Shown here one piece after another: positions 1 through 5,469 of a DNA stretch of 7,442 bases. The DNA lies in the NCBI GenBank assembly GCA_016199425.1, contig JACQGT010000426.1, positions 1 through 7,442 of the forward strand. The letters are read 5' to 3'. Position numbers and translations under genes: made by a program. Source of the stretch: Chloroflexota bacterium (lineage in GTDB: Bacteria > Chloroflexota > Anaerolineae > Caldilineales > Caldilineaceae). Within the stretch, counting starts at the first letter, position 1, and every line of letters starts with the position of its first letter. The notes beneath the pieces are model-generated. The model had not been told where the DNA came from. It was given only the letters and a program-made list of their open reading frames with translations, and did not search any database.

Positions 1-331
1 CGCACCCGATCTATCGATCTCCTATCATCTTCCTCTGATACCCATCGCACAGTGAACCGCTGTCACCAATCGGCTGGACGGACTCCCGATCCGCCCGCAA
101 CCCAGAACTGGATGACCTATCCTACCGCACCTGCCCCGATTTGTCTCTGCCATACCCTATCATCTTCCTATCCAATGCCTGTGCTTTCCCCGCCCGGCGA
201 TTTGTGCTATGCTTGATCCGCGGTTCATTCCTTCGTCCCACCCATCACACCCTGAACCACCCATGCCCAGTCGTCGCGCCGGTACTGACGATCCCCAGGC
301 AGCGTCGCCTTTTTCTCTTTGGAATTACACA
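1..331. other. Gene-free leader upstream of the NB-ARC gene
   Basis: I see no convincing coding region here. The + strand is pyrimidine-rich and poor in G compared with the rest of the window. The 14-mer CCTATCATCTTCCT occurs twice, at 21-34 and 156-169, and the hexamer CCTATC also occurs at 116-121 and 167-172. The open frame from 209 continues into the NB-ARC gene, but its first 41 codons are Pro/Ser/His-rich without domain character and begin inside a promoter-like sequence, so I treat them as untranslated leader. Whatever precedes position 1 is not visible. Confidence 0.6.
185..213 (+). promoter_or_regulatory. Candidate extended -10 promoter for the NB-ARC/TPR pair
   Basis: TG-C-TATGCT at 205-213 fits an extended -10 element (TGnTATnnT). 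The -35 position 17 nt upstream (185-190, TTTCCC) is weak, as is common for extended -10 promoters. Transcription would begin near 220 and leave an untranslated leader of about 110 nt before the ATG at 332. This is judged by eye from consensus only, and the sigma-factor preferences of the host are unknown. Confidence 0.3.
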
Positions 332-1756
332 ATGACACGACAAGCTCCGCATTCGCTGCCCGAATGGGAAAATTTGATCAAATACGCTTTGGCTGTGTGG
401 ACAGTTGGCGCTGACGATGCGAACCCGCTTGTCTCTCTGTCTGCCGTTCGCGAGAGAATGAAAAGCAGGAATCTACACGCAGCGATCAACCAACTGCTGG
501 AGGATGCGCTTCTTCTGTTGGCAGAGCGCTCTCCGAAATATGCCCAGCTTCTTCGTTTGCGTTTCCGCGACAAAGAGCTGGTGCGTGTAGTCGCGAACAA
601 ACTCAGTCTGGCCGAAAGCTCCATCTACCGCATGCAGCGAGACGCACTCCAGGCTTTGACAGAGATTGTGATGGAAATGGAGTCTTCCGCACGCAGGGGG
701 ATGATCGGCTCTTTTGAAAGCAGACTCGAACCACCGACCTATTTTGACCTGGTCGGTGTAGATGCGCATCTCACCAAACTGGCAGAGGTGTTGAGCGCTG
801 ATGGACCCCCCTGGATTCTGGCGATTGAGGGAATGGGCGGGATAGGCAAGACGGCCCTGGCTGATGCACTCATACGGCGCTTGATCCATCAGACGAATCA
901 GTACGGCTTTGCCTGGACAACAGCCCGGCAGGACTCCGGGATTGGGGCTGGCTTGCAGGGGGCAACCGCTTTCCAGTTGTCCACCAACGACATAATTCTC
1001 AGCCTTGTCAACCAACTGTGGGGCGACACAACGGGCAGGCCATCCTCGCCCAGCGAAGCCTTGCATGCCCTGGAATATAAACTGAAGACGATTCCGCATA
1101 TCGTTGTGATCGACAATCTGGAAACGATCTCGGATGTGGAGACTCTGCTGCCTGCCTTGCGCAGGCTTGCCAGACCCAGCAAATTTCTCTTGACGTCCCG
1201 TCAATCGCTCTTTGCCGAAACCGATGTCTATCATTACCCATTGCCGCCCTTGAGCCAGAAGGATTCCATTGCGCTGGTCCGCCAAGAGGCGCAAAACGAG
1301 AATCTCACGGAGATATTCCAGTTGCCGGACACGGAGTTGGCGCAGATTTTTGAAGTGGTTGGGGGCAACCCGCTGGCATTGCTTCTGGTTGTCGGTCAGT
1401 GTCATTTCCGGCCTCTTCCCGCTGTCCTGGCGGATCTGCTGGAGGCCCGGGGCTATCGGACAGAGCGGCTCTATGCCCATATCTATCGAAAGATATGGGA
1501 AAACCTGGACGATCTGAGCCGAGATGTGCTGATGGCCATGCAGCTTACGCCGCCGAAGGGCGAAGACCAGGACTTTATTGTGGGCGTCACGGGCCTGGGC
1601 GCAGAGGATGTGATGGATAGGATCGACAAATTGATGGTCCTGAATCTGGTGGATTGCACCCGGGACAAGCATCTGTACCGCTATTCAATCCACAGCTTGA
1701 CCCGCTCTTTTCTCCATACACAGGCAATGCAATGGTTGAACGAGTCTCTTCCATAG
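332..1756 (+). CDS. STAND-family NB-ARC ATPase with N-terminal HTH
   Basis: This is a 474-residue cytoplasmic P-loop ATPase of the STAND class, the family of MalT/AfsR-like regulators and NLR-like immune sensors. Residues 70-112 form a helix-turn-helix resembling sigma region 4, with LSLAESSIYRMQRDAL as turn and recognition helix. The NB-ARC core follows: Walker A GMGGIGKTAL (167-176), Walker B HIVVIDNLE (256-264), an arginine strand KFLLTSR (284-290) and the GGNPLAL motif (344-350). A winged-helix part (about 380-462) ends in YSIHSLTRSFL. I chose the ATG at 332, with a weak GGA 8 nt upstream; a start at 209 would add 41 low-complexity residues. The protein has no sensor repeats of its own. 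These appear to be supplied by the TPR gene, which starts 25 nt before this stop codon. The ATPase switch is well supported. Whether the output is transcriptional control or defence is unknown; the HTH favours DNA binding. Confidence 0.88.
   Translation: MTRQAPHSLPEWENLIKYALAVWTVGADDANPLVSLSAVRERMKSRNLHAAINQLLEDALLLLAERSPKYAQLLRLRFRDKELVRVVANKLSLAESSIYRMQRDALQALTEIVMEMESSARRGMIGSFESRLEPPTYFDLVGVDAHLTKLAEVLSADGPPWILAIEGMGGIGKTALADALIRRLIHQTNQYGFAWTTARQDSGIGAGLQGATAFQLSTNDIILSLVNQLWGDTTGRPSSPSEALHALEYKLKTIPHIVVIDNLETISDVETLLPALRRLARPSKFLLTSRQSLFAETDVYHYPLPPLSQKDSIALVRQEAQNENLTEIFQLPDTELAQIFEVVGGNPLALLLVVGQCHFRPLPAVLADLLEARGYRTERLYAHIYRKIWENLDDLSRDVLMAMQLTPPKGEDQDFIVGVTGLGAEDVMDRIDKLMVLNLVDCTRDKHLYRYSIHSLTRSFLHTQAMQWLNESLP
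1722..1734 (+). promoter_or_regulatory. Ribosome binding site deciding the TPR start
   Basis: AGG at 1722-1724 lies 7 nt before the ATG at 1732, inside the end of the NB-ARC gene. The TPR frame stays open upstream to 1621, with a TTG at 1654, but those codons are an off-frame reading of the NB-ARC winged helix. The ATG at 1732 is therefore the better start. The overlap suggests the two proteins are made by coupled translation. Confidence 0.5.
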
Positions 1757-2976
1757 AAAGAACTCCCGTTGGGGACGGGCAGTCGTCTGGCGCAACCTTT
1801 CGTCGCTATATTCGGAATGGGGCAGGGGTGGTATTGGCCCGTCTCGACTCTGACCGCGCAGAGCATCTTCAGTCGGTCTGCGAGCTTTCGCTGCACATCC
1901 TGTTCTACTCTCTTCTGGCCCAAGAAGGGTGGTCTTTGTCCAGGCAGATTATTACTGTTGTCGCCCCCAGAATGGAGCAGCTTGGCTATCGCGAGGAATG
2001 GATTCACTGCCTGGAATCCTGTGTCGTCTGGGCGCGGGCAGGCGAGGATACGGCAGCAGAAGCGCAGATACTTCGCACCCTGGGCCGGTTACATCGATTG
2101 ATGGATCGCTACGCTGTGGCGGAAAGTTGGCTGGAGCAGAGCGTTGCGGCGTCCAGACTCAGCGGGGACGCAAGAGATGTCGCGACTGCTCTGAATCAGT
2201 TGGGCAGGGTATACCATCTGCAATATCGCTATGAGGATGCTCTGGCCTGCGCCGCCGAAGCCCTGACCTGTCTGGGTGCAGACGATGCGGAGCGGGCCGA
2301 GTCCCATTATGTGCTGGGAATGGTGGCTCTCGGCCAGCGGCGCTGGGCGGAGGCGGAAATACAGCACAAGCTGGCGCTGGATTTTCGCCTGCGCGCCGGA
2401 GATCAGCGCACCATTGCCTGGTCCTACCAGAATCTGGGGCTGGTCTGTCTGCGGCAAAGTGAATACGGAAAACAAAATCGTCTGCCGGAGGCAAATGAAT
2501 GGCTGCGACAGGCTGTTGATAGGTTAGAATCCTTGTCCGATCCCTACCATCTGGCTGTGGCCCAGACCAATCTGGGAGCGGTGCAGGAAAGACTCGGAAA
2601 CTATCAGGAGTCGATCCGTCTCTACCAACAGGCAAGCGCCTCGCTTCGCTTCTTGGGGGCGCAGCGGCCGTTGGCTCAGACCTATAACAATTTGGGGCTG
2701 ATCTACTTGCGCCTGACGGAGCCAGAGAGAGCCGAAGATGCTTTTCGCGATGGGGTCGCTATCTACGTCGATATAGGCGATCACCAATCGCGTCTGAACA
2801 CCCAGCACGGCGTTGTCCTGGCCCTGTTGCAGCAACATCGCTTTGCCGAGGCGGCTGAATTGTGCGAACGCAGCCTGGCCGAGATCGAAAGCCTGCAAAG
2901 TTTCCCTGAAGAGTATGCGGAAAAACGCGCCTGGTATTCCGACTCTCTTCAGAAAGCCCGGCAAGGGGCCGCATGA
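1732..2976 (+). CDS. TPR-repeat protein, sensor partner of the NB-ARC ATPase
   Basis: This 414-residue soluble protein consists mostly of tetratricopeptide repeats. About seven helix pairs are visible, near residues 107-140, 149-180, 189-221, 227-267, 274-307, 313-346 and 353-386. They carry typical signatures such as ALNQLGRVYHLQYRYEDAL, SYQNLGLVCL and YNNLGLIYLRLTEPERAEDAF. The fourth unit has an insertion (near 243-252). Residues 1-100 are helical without a recognised domain and probably continue the linker found after the winged helix in fused relatives. In STAND proteins, C-terminal TPRs usually bind the activating ligand or hold the ATPase off; here they are on a separate polypeptide. 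The ATG is at 1732, overlapping the upstream gene by 25 nt in the -1 frame. The stop codon lies in the loop of a 10-bp hairpin. The TPR identity is firm; the partnership is inferred from gene order. Confidence 0.87.
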   Translation: MVERVSSIERTPVGDGQSSGATFRRYIRNGAGVVLARLDSDRAEHLQSVCELSLHILFYSLLAQEGWSLSRQIITVVAPRMEQLGYREEWIHCLESCVVWARAGEDTAAEAQILRTLGRLHRLMDRYAVAESWLEQSVAASRLSGDARDVATALNQLGRVYHLQYRYEDALACAAEALTCLGADDAERAESHYVLGMVALGQRRWAEAEIQHKLALDFRLRAGDQRTIAWSYQNLGLVCLRQSEYGKQNRLPEANEWLRQAVDRLESLSDPYHLAVAQTNLGAVQERLGNYQESIRLYQQASASLRFLGAQRPLAQTYNNLGLIYLRLTEPERAEDAFRDGVAIYVDIGDHQSRLNTQHGVVLALLQQHRFAEAAELCERSLAEIESLQSFPEEYAEKRAWYSDSLQKARQGAA

Positions 2977-2986
2977 CCCCTTGCCG
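2959..2986. terminator. Hairpin at the TPR stop codon, between convergent genes
   Basis: CGGCAAGGGG (2959-2968) pairs perfectly with CCCCTTGCCG (2977-2986), giving a 10-bp GC-rich stem with the 8-nt loop CCGCATGA. The loop holds the TGA of the TPR gene. The convergent small-peptide gene ends 20 bp to the right. There is no T-run on the + side and only a short TTTCT on the - side, so this is a possible bidirectional or T-less terminator, or an mRNA 3'-end stabiliser. Confidence 0.5.
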
Positions 2987-3005
2987 AACTGTCTGTCAGC
3001 GGTTT

Positions 3006-3173
3006 CTAGCAGCCGCTGCCCTGGTTGCCGCAAGCGTGGGTTGCGGTCACCCAATTCCCTCCCAGAGCCTGGTCAAAGGCCACGGGGCCAAAGACGCCGC
3101 TCAACGCAAGCAGAAGCGCCAGCACGCCGAGGACCAACACACGACGACTCGAAACTGCCCAACCTGTACTCAT
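3006..3173 (-). CDS. Small membrane or secreted peptide, two C-terminal Cys
   Basis: This encodes a 55-residue protein I do not recognise. Residues 1-11 form a short basic N-terminus ending in Arg-Arg. Residues 12-29 (VLVLGVLALLLALSGVFG) form a hydrophobic helix that is either an uncleaved anchor or a signal peptide. The short tail contains Gly38-Gly39 and ends in ACGNQGSGC, with cysteines at 48 and 55. The ATG at 3173 was chosen because a strong Shine-Dalgarno AAGGAG (3183-3188) sits 9 nt upstream; the earlier in-frame ATG at 3194 has none. The gene is convergent with the TPR gene and divergent from the HTH-TM-propeller gene. The tail is probably outside the membrane, where the cysteines could form a disulfide. 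A Gly-Gly-processed peptide precursor is imaginable, but no modification or export gene is in view. The competing + strand frame here is less convincing. Confidence 0.6.
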   Translation of the reverse strand: MSTGWAVSSRRVLVLGVLALLLALSGVFGPVAFDQALGGNWVTATHACGNQGSGC

Positions 3174-3182
3174 CTCAACGGT

Positions 3183-3188
3183 CTCCTT
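3183..3188 (-). promoter_or_regulatory. Strong Shine-Dalgarno of the small peptide gene
   Basis: AAGGAG on the - strand lies 9 nt before the ATG at 3173. It is the main argument that this very short frame is a real gene and that translation begins at 3173, not 3194. Confidence 0.6.
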
Positions 3189-3270
3189 TTGCATAGGAGT
3201 CCCGTTTGGTTTGGAGATCTCTTGCCGAATGGCAACGCGCGCCCCCAAACTTCGACTCTCGGTTGTCTCG

Positions 3271-3299
3271 CACAGAACAGATGGCCGGTCTATTCTGTG
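3271..3299. promoter_or_regulatory. 29-bp imperfect palindrome, candidate operator
   Basis: CACAGAACAGA (3271-3281) and TCTATTCTGTG (3289-3299) are inverted 11-mers with one mismatched pair around a 7-nt centre. The site lies in the divergent spacer, about 100 bp upstream of the small peptide gene and 165 bp upstream of the HTH-TM-propeller gene. Its length and spacing suit a dimeric DNA-binding protein. Which protein binds is unknown. Confidence 0.4.
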
Positions 3300-3307
3300 T
3301 ACTACTA

Positions 3308-3336
3308 TTGACTAAGAGCCGGCGCAGCTCTTACAT
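3308..3336 (+). promoter_or_regulatory. Candidate promoter with embedded dyad
   Basis: TTGACT (3308-3313, five of six -35 bases) is followed after 17 nt by TTACAT (3331-3336, a weak -10). The perfect 7+7 dyad TAAGAGC-N7-GCTCTTA (3313-3333) fills the spacer and touches both hexamers, a placement seen for operators. Transcription toward the regulator gene would leave a leader of about 120 nt. The dyad is directly visible; the promoter reading is tentative because the -10 is poor. Confidence 0.35.
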
Positions 3337-3357
3337 CTTTCACTCTAGCAAAAATCT

Positions 3358-3421
3358 GTTGCAGGTGTGGCAACAAAGCATTGCAATGGGTGCAAAAGTG
3401 CGCAACACTTCCGTGCAACAC
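3358..3421. promoter_or_regulatory. Cluster of GTTGC/GCAAC boxes, candidate operator
   Basis: The inverted repeat GTTGC-N7-GCAAC occupies 3358-3374. It is followed by TTGCAA (3381-3386) and two copies of GCAACAC (3402-3408 and 3415-3421). The cluster ends 42 bp before the start of the HTH-TM-propeller gene, so it is a plausible autoregulatory site for that protein. This is a visual motif call. Confidence 0.35.
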
Positions 3422-3463
3422 CGAATTTTGCGTTGATGCACCCGCGTTTTTCTCCCTATACCA

Positions 3464-5323
3464 ATGCCGGAATCCAACAAAGACGAATTTGCCAAACTGC
3501 TCAATCGACGCCTCGACCTGCGCGGCCAGAGCGGGCGCGAACTGGCGCGCCAGTTGCAAGTACACCCCAGCACAGTGGCGCGTTGGCGCAACGGCGAAAC
3601 TCTGCCGGAGAATGTGGAAACGATCCAACTGTTGCTGCATCTGCTGGGCGTGCGCGACAGAGAGGAGCGTCAGGCCTTCTACGACGCGGCTGGCTATCTG
3701 GTGCGGGAGAGGGCAGAGCCGGGTGAGGCATTGCCGGCGCTTTCCTCGCTGCCTCAGCCTGCCGCGCCCGTTCTGCCCACAAAAAGAGAGAGCGCGCGCC
3801 CCATCGGGCAGTCGCTCTGGTCGAGCCTGCTGGCGCTGGCAGGGCTGGCGCTGGTTGCCGCCCTCTTTTTGTGGCAGATAGGGCCGAACAGCCGAGAAGC
3901 CTCAGAGACGCCGCCGCTTGCCACGTCCACGCCGGGAGCGGCCACTCTTTGCGGCGAAAGCGCGCGCCGGGCCGCGCCGCCAGCCAACCGCTTCCTGCGC
4001 ACCGAAGGCGTGAGCGCCTACACTGGGCAGAACACCGACGGTCTCGTTCTCAATGACAGTGTGCGCTCCCTGGCCATCGACAGCCGGGGTCTCTGGATCG
4101 GCTACTTCCCGCCGCCCGCGGGCGTGGGCCACTACGACGGCGCCGCCTGGGCCGACTGCACGGGCGGTCTCGATTTCCCGGTCACAAAAGTCAATGCAAT
4201 TGTCATCGATGGCGCAGGTTGGGTGTGGGCGGGGACAGAATCAGACGGGGTGGCGCTGTTCGACGGGACGGCCTGGCGGCAGTTCACCACCGCCAACGGC
4301 CTGCCCAGCGCGGGGATTTTCGGCTTGACGCTGCAAAAGGGGGCGAACGGCGAAGAGCGGGTGTGGGCCGCCACCTGGGAGGGCGCGGCCCGTTTCGATG
4401 GCGACCGCTGGTCTGTGCCCTATTCCGTCCACAACGGCACACTGGTCAACAACCACATCCACGACATCGAGTTCGACGGCGCGGGCAATGTCTGGATCGC
4501 TTACGTCAACCAGGGCATCAGCCAGTTTGACGGGGAAGGGGGGCGTTGGATTCACTACAAACGGGACGGGGGAAGCATCGGCGGGGACGAGATGCGGGCG
4601 ATTCTCGTGCGCCCGGCGGGGATCGGTGGAAACGAGGACGAGCCGGAGTCGGTCTGGTTCGCCAGCGGGGATGGCGGGGTGAGCCGCTACCAGCAGGGCG
4701 CGTGGACGGTCTACACCACCAGCGCCGGGTTGCCCAGCCTAAACGTCATCAATCTGGCGCTGGATAGCCAGGGGCGGGTGTGGGCCGCGACTGAGGGCGG
4801 CGACGCCTTTTTCGACGGCTCGGTTTGGCAGACGCGCACCCGCCTGCCCACAAGAGCGATTGCCTTCGGGCCGGTCTGCGCCGCCTGTCCTTTTGACGCC
4901 GACGACGTCTGGACAGGCACAGATGGCAGCGGCGTCGCCCATTCCGGGTTGCCCTTGCCCGAACCGGTCATCGATCTGCTTGGCGTTGCCCTTCCGGCGG
5001 TGGTTGCGCCCGGCCAACCCTTCCGGCCCGAAATTACTGTGGCGCCCCGCTCGCCTTACCGGTTGAAGCCGGGCGATCTGCTGGCCCACATCGACGAGGC
5101 CGACGATCTGCGCTTCGGGGCCTGGCCGCATCTGGCCGTGACCCAAATTGTGGAGCCGGGCCAGCCCTTCACCTTCACCGACTACGACCTGCCCTTCATT
5201 GCCCCCAATCTGTCGGACGGTGAGACCGAACGCACGTTCACCAGCGCCTGGCGGCTCTGGATGGACAACCGCTACGTGGGGCCGGTCATCCCCATCACTT
5301 TCACTGTAGCCGCGCCCGAGTGA
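3464..5323 (+). CDS. Membrane-spanning HTH regulator with outside beta-propeller and Ig-like domain
   Basis: This 619-residue protein appears to be a one-piece transmembrane sensor-regulator. Residues 15-63 form an XRE-type helix-turn-helix (SGRELARQLQVHPSTVARWRNGE) that would be cytoplasmic. A Pro-rich linker (81-116) leads to one TM helix (about 117-139). The outside part contains at least six propeller blades of the two-component-regulator type (about 195-495), each with pieces like VNAIVIDGAGWVWAGT followed by VALFDGTAWRQFTT. Residues 500-616 form a beta-sandwich resembling the NBR1 Ig-like domain, including VEPGQPFTF and WRLWMDNRYVGPVIPITFTV. Outside cysteines are C163, C232 and a CxxC at 472-475. 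No kinase or receiver domain is present, so signalling would resemble the CadC/ToxR membrane regulators. The ATG at 3464 is the first start in this frame, yet no clear Shine-Dalgarno precedes it. It is divergent from the small peptide gene. The ligand is unknown. Confidence 0.85.
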   Translation: MPESNKDEFAKLLNRRLDLRGQSGRELARQLQVHPSTVARWRNGETLPENVETIQLLLHLLGVRDREERQAFYDAAGYLVRERAEPGEALPALSSLPQPAAPVLPTKRESARPIGQSLWSSLLALAGLALVAALFLWQIGPNSREASETPPLATSTPGAATLCGESARRAAPPANRFLRTEGVSAYTGQNTDGLVLNDSVRSLAIDSRGLWIGYFPPPAGVGHYDGAAWADCTGGLDFPVTKVNAIVIDGAGWVWAGTESDGVALFDGTAWRQFTTANGLPSAGIFGLTLQKGANGEERVWAATWEGAARFDGDRWSVPYSVHNGTLVNNHIHDIEFDGAGNVWIAYVNQGISQFDGEGGRWIHYKRDGGSIGGDEMRAILVRPAGIGGNEDEPESVWFASGDGGVSRYQQGAWTVYTTSAGLPSLNVINLALDSQGRVWAATEGGDAFFDGSVWQTRTRLPTRAIAFGPVCAACPFDADDVWTGTDGSGVAHSGLPLPEPVIDLLGVALPAVVAPGQPFRPEITVAPRSPYRLKPGDLLAHIDEADDLRFGAWPHLAVTQIVEPGQPFTFTDYDLPFIAPNLSDGETERTFTSAWRLWMDNRYVGPVIPITFTVAAPE

Positions 5324-5350
5324 GGCCCAGTATTTCAAACCAGTTCCTCA

Positions 5351-5370
5351 TGCACCGTCGTGCACCACGG
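5351..5370. repeat. Small palindromic cluster after the regulator gene
   Basis: TGCAC-CGTC-GTGCA (5351-5364) overlaps the near-palindrome CCGTCGTGCACCACGG (5355-5370), 27 bp after the regulator stop. The stems are short and no T-run follows, so a terminator role is only possible. It may be the edge of the adjoining repeat. Confidence 0.25.
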
Positions 5371-5384
5371 AGGATGAAAAGCGG

Positions 5385-5462
5385 AACGCCGATTACGCAG
5401 AAACCACAGATTTTCGCAGATTCAATCCGTGTGCATCCGTCCTATCCGTGTACATCCGTGTC
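5385..5462. repeat. Intergenic repeat with four ATCCGT units
   Basis: ATCCGT occurs at 5425-5430, 5435-5440, 5444-5449 and 5454-5459, a 9-10 nt period. Just upstream, CACAGATT (5405-5412) and CGCAGATT (5415-5422) are roughly the reverse complement of AATCCGTG, so the two halves can fold into an imperfect stem. The element fills most of the spacer between two convergent genes and carries no reading frame. It resembles small interspersed repeats I associate with Chloroflexota genomes, a recollection not checked here. Confidence 0.55.
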
Positions 5463-5469
5463 TTTATTT

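Noticed and set aside
298..321. Terminator or attenuator before the NB-ARC start (GGC...GCC followed by TTTTT)
   Set aside because: The stem is only 3 bp, too weak for an intrinsic terminator.
209..331. N-terminal extension of the NB-ARC protein
   Set aside because: It is Pro/Ser/His-rich without conserved features and begins within the candidate -10 element; the ATG at 332 gives a natural start.
473..1672. 399-codon - strand frame opposite the NB-ARC gene
   Set aside because: It is an antisense shadow: no domain motifs, while the + strand frame has Walker A/B and other NB-ARC motifs.
1654..1731. TTG start and 26 extra residues for the TPR protein
   Set aside because: These codons are the off-frame reading of the NB-ARC winged helix, while the ATG at 1732 has its own AGG.
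1621..1756. Programmed -1 frameshift joining the NB-ARC and TPR frames
   Set aside because: No X XXY YYZ slippery heptamer in the correct phase is visible in the overlap; coupled initiation explains the arrangement.
2973..3311. A + strand frame of 112 codons whose ATG overlaps the TPR stop, starting with a lipoprotein-like signal
   Set aside because: It runs antisense to the 55-residue peptide gene, which has a much better ribosome binding site. Beyond residue 25 it has no domain character, and its start lies inside a stable hairpin.
5405..5460. Short CRISPR-like array in the ATCCGT repeats
   Set aside because: The units are only 6-8 nt at 9-10 nt spacing, with no true spacers and no cas genes.
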